Source: Kappaphycus alvarezii
Taxonomy: Eukaryota > Rhodophyta > Florideophyceae > Gigartinales > Solieriaceae
Direction of reading: 5' to 3'
Assembly (NCBI GenBank): GCA_002205965.3
Contig: NADL03000001.1
Coordinates: 558,001-622,000, forward strand
Length of the DNA stretch: 64,000 nt
This document shows, in pieces, positions 34,136 through 45,000 of the stretch (its first letter is position 1; every line of letters begins with the position of its first letter). Under the pieces are notes generated by a model. That model saw only the letters and a program-made list of their open reading frames with translations. It was not told where the DNA came from and ran no database searches. The position numbers and the translations under genes are program-made.

Positions 34136-34320
34136 ACTCAGTCGCGTAACCCGTATTGCACTACAGTATGTACTGTATTTATGTACAGTACTGTATATCA
34201 CATTGTATAATTAACTGAAAAGTGTAATATACAGTACTGTATAGTCCTTAATACCACATTAAGTCATACGGTTCAGTAAATCACAGAATACTGTACATAT
34301 ACTTCAATGTACAGTAAATT
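34030..34320. repeat. GTACA/TACTGTA palindromic repeat cluster
   Basis: Runs at 34033-34043, 34163-34200 and 34230-34245, plus looser copies to 34320. This is the right-hand counterpart of the cluster at 32900-33035. Confidence 0.65.
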
Positions 34321-35502
34321 AAAGTATAGAAGTGAACAGTTCTGTCGCCAAAATTCAAGGAATGAAAGCAGACTGGCGGCTTTAGCTTGAAGGTCACAAT
34401 CGTTGCCGTTGTCGTGCCTCTCCGCACCTATCCCTTGGTCCTCAGCGGCCGGTAATTTTACTGACCCTCTGCGGTCCCACATCCACCCGGCCGGTGTACT
34501 TACAGTAAACCGACGGCGGCGACCCTTAAAGACATGCTGTCCCACATCCCGCGGCTACTAGGGTAATTACTACCAGTGTAAGTAGTTCCTCTAATTACTG
34601 GTCCCTTCAGCCAGACCCAGCTTTCCCCTCGGCGGACCACATCACTACAGCATCCAGCGCCGCAAACAGAAGGTCTCAACATAGCGGCGAGCCTGAAGAA
34701 AACGGTGGACGTTTTTGCTAGTGCAGAACATTTGAGTAGGTTGAAATAAAATTGTTGAAATTTTTTACTGCATTTTCCAGGGCGGCTAAGCATTTTATAG
34801 GCATTAGAGGCTGTCGACTATCTCTAGCACATCTAGTAACAACTAACTAAATTATTTAGCGGATAGTTTTGCCGACGGTCCTAGCGACCCTTACACTACA
34901 GCTGTCCTAACCAGCATCGCTAGCAGTACAATAGGATAGAGAAAATATAAACTACGTGGGATAGAAGCAGTAGTAAGGGCAAATAGCTACACTAAAGAAC
35001 TGTAAATAGTACATAAATAATTTTTATGTATCCTGTATTTAGACAAAGGGAGTACTATACATTACAAAAAACGAGTATCGCACAGCTACAAAGCAACTAA
35101 ACACTGTACCTAACAAGGAAAGTAGCCGTCATCAAAAAATTGTAATGCCCAAGGGCTTTAGGGCTTAAATTGACAAACAAAAAAATCAAGCCCCACTCTG
35201 AGCCACATCAACCTAGTAAGTATAGAAACCCTTAGCAAAAATTGAAGAGCAAATTTTGGCAGTTAAAAATCTCAAATTGGCGGTATATAGAAACTGCAAA
35301 TTATCGGTAAGTAAAAACAACCCGTCCGTTTACTAGCTAAATGGCCGCACAGCAGGAAAAGTCGGTATCGATAAGTAAAAACAACCGGTCCGCCTCTTAA
35401 CTAAGTGGCCGCACAGCAGAAAATAATGAGGAATATATGAAGAGTAGAACAATCTAATTTTGTCTTCCTCGCCAAACTCCCCTACGACCTCAACTCCAAC
35501 AT
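34321..35502. other. Intergenic, no supported gene
   Basis: A GC-richer stretch (34380-34680) passes into AT-rich DNA. A near-duplicate of about 45 bases (ATCGGTAAGTAAAAACAACC at 35303 and ATCGATAAGTAAAAACAACC at 35367, each followed by a GGCCGCACAGCAG block) forms a short tandem repeat. No gene seen. Confidence 0.5.
35300..35425 (+). repeat. Imperfect tandem duplication, about 64-base unit
   Basis: Two copies of TCG[G/A]TAAGTAAAAACAACC followed by TCCG, an ACTAGCTAA/AACTAAG block and TGGCCGCACAGCAG, at about 35303 and 35367. The duplication lies in AT-rich DNA upstream of the ORF at 35503. Confidence 0.6.
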
Positions 35503-36354
35503 GGTCCGGCTCACAAAGAACTCTCGCCCTGTGAAACATCTAAGGACAACGTTTGAAAATGGGGAAACTACGGGGTCGGAAACGGCTGTCATCGTCAAAA
35601 AATGGATCCCTTTTCTGGACATCGGTAGCGACAACTTCAGAGTTTAATGTAACATGCTAAAGATCTCAATGGGATTTGGAAAGAAAATTTCCCTTTATTT
35701 TCTATTGTTACGTCTTATTGTTACTAACTAAATTTCATAGCTCAAAATTCTCTAAAATGTTTCTGCACCTCTTGGCATAGATGAGAAGGCGGGGAAGAGG
35801 ATTTTTTGGATGACTCGGACGATGGGGAGGAAAAGGTGGTTCAGAGAAGGATGGTACTGTAAGGGGGGCTGACCTTTTGCCCCATTCATGAGTCTTCTAT
35901 TTGGTATGTGGAAGAGAACGGGATGAAAAGGTTGTCGGTAGAAGTTGTTCTGCCAACTGGTGTCTGTTGTAAAGAGTACCAACTCCGCGTTGGTGATGAG
36001 GGCAACGTGCTGGAAGTCAAGGTTGCGTGGCCCGCTGAATTATTTAGCTTGAAGCTCATGAATAAGGCCTGGGACAGGGTAGAAGACCCTGCGGTTCGCC
36101 GTGTCACCCATGCGAAGTGTTTGGGGTTCGATATGAGACTTCGAAAGCCCCGAGGACGGTTACATGAAAAAATTATGTCCACGGGTAGAATTAAGTTACT
36201 GTTTAGATGTTATGATTTTTTCCGAAACAATGTTATTTGGGTTTGGCCAATAGTTCAACACGAATTCTTTACGTTGGGTTACGGGTTAATGAGGACCAGT
36301 CATATGCTGCTCAGACTCCCACTGTCCTATTGGCCCAGCAAACCTGTTTCGTAA
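35503..36354 (+). pseudogene. Hypothetical protein, probably mobile-element linked
   Basis: ATG 35503 opens 47 codons containing VKKWIPFLDIGSDNF, then a stop. After an AT-rich gap (which could hide an intron, GTTTAATG... to CATAG at about 35779) an acidic block EEDFLDDSDDGEE appears. The frame starting before 35908 gives about 150 residues with SVEVVLPTGVCCKEYQLRVGDEG, LEVKVAWPAEL, a HAKCLGFDMRLRKPRGR block and IMSTGRIKLLF. The beta-rich pattern looks like a real domain. I have a recollection of similar multi-copy proteins in oomycete and red algal genomes but cannot name the family. Stops between blocks suggest decay. Confidence 0.4.
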
Positions 36355-36895
36355 CCCATAATGAGCAGTAAGTTGATTGCTGGTATTTTATAATAAATTT
36401 GTAGTTTTTAAGTGTTTCTTTCAAAAGTTACACACAATAGGGCGTTTTGGTTACATTTTGTAAACTTTTTACAGCTCGAGAAAACAAATTGTACTGTTTC
36501 ATACTAAGGCAGGCATTTCCCGCACCTTCCAGTACTGTATCTTTGCTTTTCTTCACTGCGTTTTCAAGAACGCACACATTTTTTGCTTTAGTTACTGCTT
36601 GCTAAACAGGCATGCGAGCTGCCGTAACATCACCAGCCTTTGGTGATCCGCGATTGGTATTTAAGGCAGGGGCTGCTGTGAATTTAATGGGAAGTGCGAA
36701 TTGCTCGTGAACGCAATTACTGTCATCGTGTAGTCGACAGTGTTCGACTCAGAATACTCCCCACACACTTTTGTTACCTAAAACATTGTAAAGAATTACC
36801 ACGCTAAACTTCTCGGTATAAAATCTTTGCATTGTGAAGGGACACGTGTCCCTTATATTAACCGTTGTTTAAATTAGCAGCACCTCGTACAGTAC
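36355..36895. other. Intergenic, no supported gene
   Basis: AT-rich, no open frame of note. A GTACAGTACTGTA palindrome lies at about 36889 just upstream of a TATA-like box. Confidence 0.45.
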
Positions 36896-36899
36896 TGTA

Positions 36900-36912
36900 G
36901 GATATAAAAGTA
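36900..36912 (+). promoter_or_regulatory. TATA-like box before the Gag-like ORF
   Basis: GATATAAAAGTAG about 50 bases upstream of ATG 36953. Preceded by a GTACAGTACTGTA palindrome. Assignment is by position and sequence only. Confidence 0.35.
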
Positions 36913-36952
36913 GGGCGGAGAGGATTAGGTTCCGAGAAAAGAGCAAAGGACA

Positions 36953-37534
36953 TGAAAGCAAAAGAGATTCTTGACCACAAGCACCACATAGTTCCCGCAT
37001 CCAAGGTTCAAAACCACTATTAGCGATACCCCGTACTCACACGTTTAAGTATCCTTCTTCGGACTTAATTCGGTTCCTTTCCGCGTACGAAGATGTTGTG
37101 ATGCGCAGAAAGAGCGATGAGGAGCAGGTCCTCGGCCACCTACAGAAGGCTTCGTTTGATAGCTGCTGCGAGAATTTCGCAAGTGATGTATCGGAAAAGG
37201 AAGAGGTAGAGTATATGCAATCATGAAGGCCAAGCTCGTTGAGGAGTTTGAAAAAACTGAAAACTTGGAAGAAGAGCTGGAGGAGGCCATCAACGACAGA
37301 TTGAGTCTAGAGGACATATTGTTGGCTGTGGACCCTGTGCTGTCACTGAAAACCAAAAGTGCAGGGGAGCATGGGCTGTTTTGGGGGTGCCGTTTGGAAA
37401 GCGCATATGCGCCTCATCTCAAACTCAACGTGAAACGGGCTTTTGATTGGCTACTGCAAATGCTCATATGCAACGTGGTGCGTACAAGTGTTATGGCTCT
37501 AGTGGGCTGCTCTGGCGTACACGTGTGTAGCTAG
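36953..37534 (+). pseudogene. Retroelement Gag-like fragment
   Basis: ATG 36953 opens a short frame (MKAKEILDHKHH). After frame changes the sequence gives TFKYPSSDLIRFLSAYEDVV and RRKSDEEQVLGHLQKASFDSCCENFA (about 37045-37170). A third frame (37223-37534) gives MKAKLVEEFEKTENLEEELEEAINDRLSLEDIL. A block of the type FL.AYE.VV....S.E.VL..L......CENFA, then a Lys/Glu-rich helix, resembles the capsid part of LTR-retrotransposon Gag. A Leu/Trp-containing C-terminal part follows. The element is cut off at about 37535, where a GT-rich tract begins. The family is inferred from pattern only. Confidence 0.45.
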
Positions 37535-37539
37535 TACAT

Positions 37540-37900
37540 ATGGCTATGCTGTACAGTACGGCTGTGCAGTACAGAGTGGACAGGTATGTACGTGGACATA
37601 CAGTACAGGTTGATGGGTGTTGATGCACTATGGTGATGAGTCAAGTGCAGTGGTGGCGGTTACAGTAGTTGCGTGTATACATGTCGTTGCATGTGTAAGA
37701 GTTGTGTTGTGAATTTGGGGACGTGTAGTGATAGTGTGGTTACGTGCAGTTGGTGAGTTAGTGCATACACATGATGACGTGATGTAGTGCTGTGCACCGT
37801 TGTGCACTGTTAGTTGTAAGCTGGCATGAATTTGTGCCAGTGTTACTATGTCATGTTTGTGATGATTGGTAGTATTGAGTGTCCCGCTTAGATGCCTAGG
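37540..37900 (+). repeat. GT-rich strand-asymmetric tract
   Basis: For about 350 bases the plus strand is strongly enriched in G and T (GTGTAGTGATAGTGTGG-like sequence) with few C. It begins with two GTACAG runs (37548-37580). No coding sequence is present. Confidence 0.6.
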
Positions 37901-38100
37901 GTTTAGTTAGAGTAAGAGTTGAGTGCGAGTGTGGCGAAATAGTTCTATATAAGTTGCGACTTGAGCACCTCCAAGTAAAATCTGGCCAGAGCTGGCGAAC
38001 TTACTTTCATTCCCCCCACCTTCCTTATCGAACCTTCCCTTTCAGCTTCAACTTCTATTACATATTGGGATTTCTGCCGCCGTTGTTTGTTCTTCATAAA
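37901..38100 (+). promoter_or_regulatory. TATA-containing, possibly LTR-derived promoter
   Basis: CTATATAAGTTGC at about 37945-37957 is followed by a pyrimidine-rich stretch (38005-38060, CATTCCCCCCACCTTCC), the order seen in many LTRs (TATA, then a transcribed pyrimidine-rich R/U5). No second copy lies in the window, so LTR status is unproven. Confidence 0.3.
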
Positions 38101-39700
38101 AGACTATGAATTATTTTAAACGATTGATCCGAAACTCATCTGAAAGCATTATGATATCGAAAGCTAATGTATCAGTATTTCACGCTTCATACCCTACGCG
38201 ACATAAGAGACAGAAATGACTGACAGACAAGGTACAATAGCTGTACATTCAGCTTGCTGAGCCGTACCGGATTTACGAAGAGCAGCTCAAAAATGATAGC
38301 TTATGAATAAGGAGATACCGAGTTTACTGCATTTATCGTGGCCAAAAGGTCACTACACGATTAAATAACGTCTTAATTTGCATCAGAACACTATTTACCT
38401 AGTATGGGACAAGAGTTAATTGAAAGGACACATGTCGGTCGAAACAACAGTGCACGGGTGATATTCGGCTTGTTTTTGCCAAGTGAAAGTCTAAATCGAA
38501 AGAAGAGCTAATCTTGAACAAAAAAATGGAAATGAGACAACAGTTGTCTTACAGAATTCTCGGAAAGGCAGAACGGTGGCTGCAATAAATAAAAATGAAG
38601 AAATAAAAGCCCTTCCGAAGCAGAGGAGAGACTTTTTCATAGATGTTTACTCGCTCATGAAAAAAGTTCCAATTATTATATCTACAACAGTTGCACAGAT
38701 TCCGAATAAGAAGAAGAACAGTAGGGAAAAGACAAATGAATCATATGGATTCTACCGTTGTGTCGGAAAGTATAACGCGGTTTGGATAAAAAAACTTCAA
38801 ACTCGACGACGCAGTCCTTTTTGGAGGTAGAGACTTTCTCTATCTCTTCATGTTTGAAATTTGGACATTAATCTCCATAAGATGATTATGAAGTCTCATA
38901 GAAACTCAAACTGTTGACAAAGAAGAGCTTTCCACTACCCTAAACTCATATGCAAAATCTCTCGGGGAAGTGTTGACTGGGTATAAGTGTTGTAAAAGTT
39001 TAGGGAATAGAAAGCAATGATTTATTTGGTACAAGCTCTGTTGCGGACTTAGCCTTATGAAATTCTTGCCATAAATTGTTACTAGATTTTTCGGTTACAG
39101 AACTTTAAGTCGCGGCCCTTGGTAGAGCAGTTGCCCTGGTTTCAGTGGCAGGAAGGATTCCGGTCTCTTCGAGATTGCTGGCCGTACCCTAGAATTTCTG
39201 ATAATCATAGCACACTTTTCGATGCAATAGTCGGATTTCTAGTTTTTAGGCCTTTTAGGAGAGTCTGGACAATGGCCGCCGAAAGTGCACTCTGATTTTT
39301 CAATGAAAGAAGAAAATCCTTCCACTTCTCAGCGAGCCACCAGCAGTCTTTAGATCCCTAGCCCAAAGTAAAAACTATGTGGTACATGGAGTAGTAAAGT
39401 GAAAGTTTGCGTGTTTTAACTCTCTGGAGTCGATTGGCAGTGATGAAGGGTCGAATACCAAGCATAATTGGTATCGATCTTGAACAATGAACAGTACAGC
39501 CCAGATTTGATGACCAGTCTGGAACGGCGTGCTTCACTAGGAAAGACGTACAGGCGGAGCTTGCTGTCCCATTTTCCTCGAAGGTGAAGCAACAGAAATA
39601 GAAGGACCATAAATAGCTAGTGAAGGCTCTCAAGGATTAGGAAGTGATAACCTGGGATATTCAAAACCTGTAACCGGCTATTGTTCTAGTGAACCTCTCT
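38101..39700. other. AT-rich desert, left end, no gene seen
   Basis: Low GC, frequent stops in all frames. A tRNA-like D-arm string at about 39123 was examined and rejected. An 84-codon frame at 38576-38830 has no motif. Confidence 0.5.
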
Positions 39701-39707
39701 CAAACGA

Positions 39708-40200
39708 ATGGATGAGATTCCGATATACTTTAATGTTCTTCAAATACCGTTGAAGAATAAATCCATCTCCAAGAAAAAGGTTAATAAATTTTTGCTGGCC
39801 AAATTCAGCACATCCTCGAGTTTCTCCTTGTCTTTTTCGGTAGTGATAGCAACGAAGAAATTTGGAAGGCCTAGGATTTTCCTTTACTACCGCCATCTGA
39901 GTGTGATGATGAATTCAAACCGCTTGAAGTTGCCGAGAATAGGAGAGGCTCTCAAAAAGCTTTTAGGATCAGTGGTCGTCAGTAAATTGGAACTGTATAC
40001 CTGGTGCTGGCAGGTCTTGGTGGCTGAAAGTTGCAAGATGAAGACAAAGTGCGTCTCTCTTGAATTGGATGTAAAGATTTGAAAATGTTCTGTTTGTACT
40101 AATAATTGCGCAGCGACGATCATTCGGATGATAAAAGTGGTTTTTGTGAACTTCAGTCTGCTATGATGTATGTGGATTACGACTTGGTGCCCCCCCTAAG
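39708..40200 (+). pseudogene. Ty3/gypsy reverse transcriptase fossil
   Basis: The 124-codon frame 39708-40082 carries a worn but ordered RT signature: SVVIATKKFGRPRI (family S.VV.V.KKDG..R), YYRHLSVM (family DYR.LN), NRLKLPRIGEALKKLLGS (family Y.LPRID..L..L.GA), VVSKLELYTWCWQVLVAE (family FS.LDL.SGYWQI.V.E) and KMKTKCV (KTAF). The catalytic LDL Asp is Glu. After a stop at about 40079 another frame reads F-ENVLFVLIIAQRRSF (family F.VLPFGL.NAPATFQ), and at about 40166 YVDYDLV stands where YVDDLV is expected. Strong substitution with the block order kept implies an old insertion. It is the clearest coding trace in the AT-rich zone. Confidence 0.65.
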
Positions 40201-43200
40201 AAAGAATGAAGCGTATAATGCAACAGGAGGATTTTCCTAGAGGAATGAAGTAATAAAAGTTGAAACTATAGGTGACAGAGTCTATATATTCGCAGTTGGG
40301 GATCATTCTGTCTGGTAATATTGTGTAATAAGTAGGCATTTAGGTCGATAAGGTATATTTTGGAGGCATGTCCACAGAAGAATTTGACAGATTTAAAGAG
40401 CTTACTCGAACTGACCGGCTAATACCGGCGCTTCGCCGTAAATTAAATTACTTACTCCATTATTCTGCCATTCTGCGAGCTGCAAAATTTGAAAGGAAGG
40501 GTTTTGAATCGATTTAGCGGATGAATAGTGCTTTTTCTTTCGAATACCAGGATTAGATGCTGAGGACGCCAACATCACTCGAGTTTAAAACTTCTGGTCA
40601 CCATTTCTTGGTGAAAACAGAAGTCCCAGATGCGGCCCTGGATTCTTTTTTTCCGAATAAATAGCACGGGAAGGGACATCCGTCCCAGTTTGATTCTCGG
40701 ACAACTATGGATCAAAAGCGCGACTACTCCGCGAAAAACTTGATTTGTTCACAGAATGGTTCAGTTTTAAGAATTCGTGGTCTTATCGGATCACATAATA
40801 AGCTGCTTGTAGCAAATAAACATCAACAAGCACTACAAAACGCGTTCAAAAAGGAATTCTTCCCTGAGCGATTGGAGAGCTGGATTCGTTTGAATACATA
40901 ATAATATTTTGAGATCAAATATCGGCCGTGTGACGCAAAATGTGCGGCCTATTATTTCTCGCGAAGAAATAATTAAGCCGATTAGCCTACAAAAAAAACC
41001 GAACAATGCACAGACGCCAAGGTTATTGTTTTGGAGCCACATTTTTGTGGTGTGGTTTCTTGTAGAGTTCAGGGTGTGCTAATCTGAACTGTACAGGAAA
41101 ATTGACGTTAGTCTAAGTGCTAAGCATTTCATGCTTTGACATGAAATTATGTTACGACGTGAAAATGATTGACTACGCGCTGTGACACCTCTCGGACAAG
41201 TGTTCAATGCATGGTGTACATAGTAAGAAGATATAGTATATTCAGGCATCAATCACACATGAGTCCATCACCGGAGATGAGATTATCACGGAAAGCTTCC
41301 CGATATCAATTACTACGTGTCTGTCGAAAATGTACCAGATTTTTCATGAGAATTCGCGAAGGTACTTTCCGTGTGTAAAGGGCTTTAGGTAGAGTTACTC
41401 TTTGAGTAATTTGGGCAGCTTTCGTATACTGAGAGAGTGATGGTAAACATAAAACTGAAGGCAGTGACGTCATCAACCATGTAGAATCGCTTAATGAATC
41501 GATACTAGCCAGATTTGACTCAAATAAGTGCTGCTGTTCATTTGTAGTGTCTAAAGAAAACCTTATGTCTGAGTCGAGCAGAAATAAATTCCTTTAAGCT
41601 AATGAAGTGTCAGGAAACTTCAATTCGAGCGTGTAAAATCTATTGCAGTTATCTGAGGCATACTGAATTGCCTTAGGCAAAAAAAGACTTATAGATGTTT
41701 GTTTTGTCCAAATGTGCTATTTGGCAGCAAAAATGAGCAGAGAATTATCCTAAAGGAAATCAGATTTAGACTGCGCAAGCCAATTTACCTTCATGTTCAC
41801 CAATAACGTAGCATCATTTGTAGCCCTGATGCATACAATTTCGGGTTAACCTTCTATACATAATTGATTGATGATGAAAGCTACATCTTTCAAAGTTATG
41901 ATGAAATAACCTGTGAAACAAATATAGCCCCTTTCTCATTTGAAGGTTTGAAGTTACTCTTGAATTATGCGGGCTGTCCAAATTTTGAACCAGAATAAGA
42001 AGGTGAGCCCGAAAAGAGAACAGATGTGCGCCAAGAGAGAATGAGCATTGAAAAGTTAACTATGATATTACTAACTTTTCTATAAATCAAACTTTCAAAT
42101 TTAGCGCTTAGTGCTTAGTCTTACTATCTAGTGTCGAATTTATGGAAAAAAGTGAATCAGAAGGAAGTTAACATCTTTTTGCATACCTCCATTCAGTCTT
42201 CCGTTAATTTGACTCTGAGGGATCTATTTGACACAGATTCAAAATTTTCACATTCCTGGAGTTTACGATTGGTCTTTCCAAGGTAGAGAGAAGTTAGATA
42301 GTCCCTATATTTTTAAATTTCTTTTTTTTGGAAAATATGAAAAAGGCCTCTGAATTCCCGCAGAAAATAATCCTAGAGGTCCATCAGCAATCATTAAGGC
42401 TCTAATTCTGTGACCTTAAAAGAATTCGGTTGTGTTTTAGAGGATTTCAGAACAAATGAGAGCTTCATGTAGTAGCACACCGAACAATATTTCGTGGGGC
42501 CACGAAAATTTTCAATTACGTTGGCGATAACCTTTTAACGATAGTCCAAACCTCTATTCCAGGCTGTAAGAAACAGTAACTAGTATAACGGGAGAATCTC
42601 GTTGTGCAGGATTAATTCAAGCATGAGCCTCGAATTTTACTATCAATTTACTTGAGTGCTATGGAAGCGAGAGAAATTTCGTTTCAGTAAGGACGAAAGA
42701 ATTGATGGATGTTGTGATTGTTTTTAAAGCTGAAGATAATCTATGCAATAAGGGCAGATCTACCGAGGCCTTCTAGTCCAAACTCGTTGTTCTTGACATT
42801 CATGGATTGGGCACTAACTAAGTGCTGCTTGTTAAAGAGTTTCGAGATCTTTACCTTGGGAACCTATCTCAGAGGCAATATTTATATCGCTATAAGATCA
42901 CCAGGATTTTATGTAAATAAACACTGACGTTATTGATTTTTACATTGCAAACGCCGAAAAAAGATGAAGTTTGGACCGATTTGACTTAATTAGTCGGTCG
43001 GGATCCCGTTAGGAAGGCCTACGTACACCGTATAAAAACACTCCAAACGGGTAGTCCTCAACGGTCTTCTTGAAATGGAAGGAGGTCAAAGAGATGCCTT
43101 AACACCGTTTGCCCCATAAGAAATATATGGAAACGGGCCCTCATCAATCTAAATAATACATAGTTTTATCTTTTCGTTGAGTCAAAGGTATTCAGTTCAA

Positions 43201-45000
43201 ATGGTAATGCGGAAACGGTTTAGTGAGTTTTGAATTAGCTGACCTTCATCGGAGTATTTCGAAATGTCTCTCGGTATTGCAAGATAATCACTTATATGTT
43301 CCTCTAAACATACTGTTCTGATGATATTAATTGTTTAAAATATTAAACAATTTAAAATCTCTGGGGCGGAAGAGCTGACTATTAGTTGTGCTAACCGAGT
43401 TCTCACGAGTAGTTTATCCTTTGAAATTTTCATCGGAGCGATCTTATATTTGAAACACCTAACTTTTACACTATAATCAGCTGTCTAATCGCCTTTCTCC
43501 ACTGCCGTACCTTCAATTACCCATTAACACAGCTATTAAAACTCCTTCCACCGCATTCAAACATGCTTCACGCTTTTTTTTTAATTCCTTTGGAAAGATG
43601 GATACTGCTCCTCCCATAAATCATAGTGGGCTAAAATTTATCCACTTTATTCTCCAGATTTTTATCGAAGCATATTTTTGCGACAAATAAGCAATATTAC
43701 TTCAACAGCCTGGAGAATAAATACCGAAAGGAATCAAACTATTCTCCATGGAAATTTCATATTGAAGGTACAAAGAAATTTCGATGGATATGCCCCCAAG
43801 CACTCTGTCACTGCCTGGAGCTGTACAACTAATTTCTCCTTCGTCTCTTTGTCTTTGCAAAAGCGTCTCTTTCACGGCCTTCATCATTATATACGCCCTA
43901 AATTCGATCAATTTCTGCGTACAGCGTCGTAACCTCGTCGCTAAGCCTACGTAAAAGTCCTCTTTATTTTACTTAGCATGCAATAATGCTTTCTCGGAAA
44001 TTATGCATGGGATAGAGGTAGATTCTTTTGTCACGTTGTTGTTCTGAATTGAATCAATGTTATAATGCAGAGAATACTTGACCATATTTTGTATCCAATC
44101 GGCTATGAGTTCCTAGCCCCACTTCTCGTGAAACTCGATTCGAACAAATCCTGCTCCCAGTGAAACTATTTCCATGAGCAGCAATAAAACATTTCATGAA
44201 ATAAAAGAAAACGAAGCCCAATGTTGGGGTTGAATAAATGCAGAAACCTACTGTCATTGAAAAATACGTTTTTAAAGACGTTGCCTCTGTGAATCCAAAA
44301 ATTGTCGAGTTTCTTCTCTTTCTGCTGATTCGGGGGTGCTTTTAATTAACTATTGTTAATTTTCTCGAGCGTTGCTGAGGAAATGAACTAATTGCCTTCA
44401 TCTGATGTCAACTAGGTCCATTTTCTGTCCTCCTGCAAACCATCTCCTTGCTCTGTGTTCTCCTCCAACCTCACAGCGACACGTACCTCTGTTTCCAGTC
44501 CTGGATTGTTGTTTTATCTTTCCGTGTTGGTATGCCTCTCTTTCCCGGCGACAAAAGCTGCCCCGTCTGTTCAAGGCGCTCTAATGATGTGGCCTCGCGT
44601 ATATATTCCGATAGTATGCATGATTTTAGCCGTCCCCTTTTCCAGTCCCGAGTAAACCACGGCTATCTGTACGGAGCCTCCGCAGCAGTCCTGGCATGAT
44701 GTCCCAAAAATTGCACAAATAGGAAGTTGGTGTTACCATAATATCCTGCTCATTCCAATACTTACCGACATCTAAGTTTCCCTCGGGCCCGAAGGCTTTC
44801 AGCTCATCCGCCGCCTTGCCGCCCGTGCCGCTAGGTGACGTAACACCCCCCTCATGAAGAGTTTCACGTTTTCGTTACCCGCTTCACTTTTTGCCTGCAC
44901 CGCATGCAATTCCGTCAGGTTCTTTCCTGGTATCTCTCCTATTCGTTTTTATCATACTCCTCCTCGGCGCCTCTGAGTGCTTTTTCCCACCGACGTCAAG
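40201..45000. other. AT-rich desert, no supported gene
   Basis: Low GC throughout with short random frames. A GC-richer patch at 44400-45000 contains overlapping plus frames (44448-44699) without recognisable motifs and may be a separate insertion. Confidence 0.45.

Noticed and set aside
39116..39185. tRNA-like sequence (TTGGTAGAGC D-arm string)
   Set aside because: No matching T-arm or acceptor stem at the required spacing.
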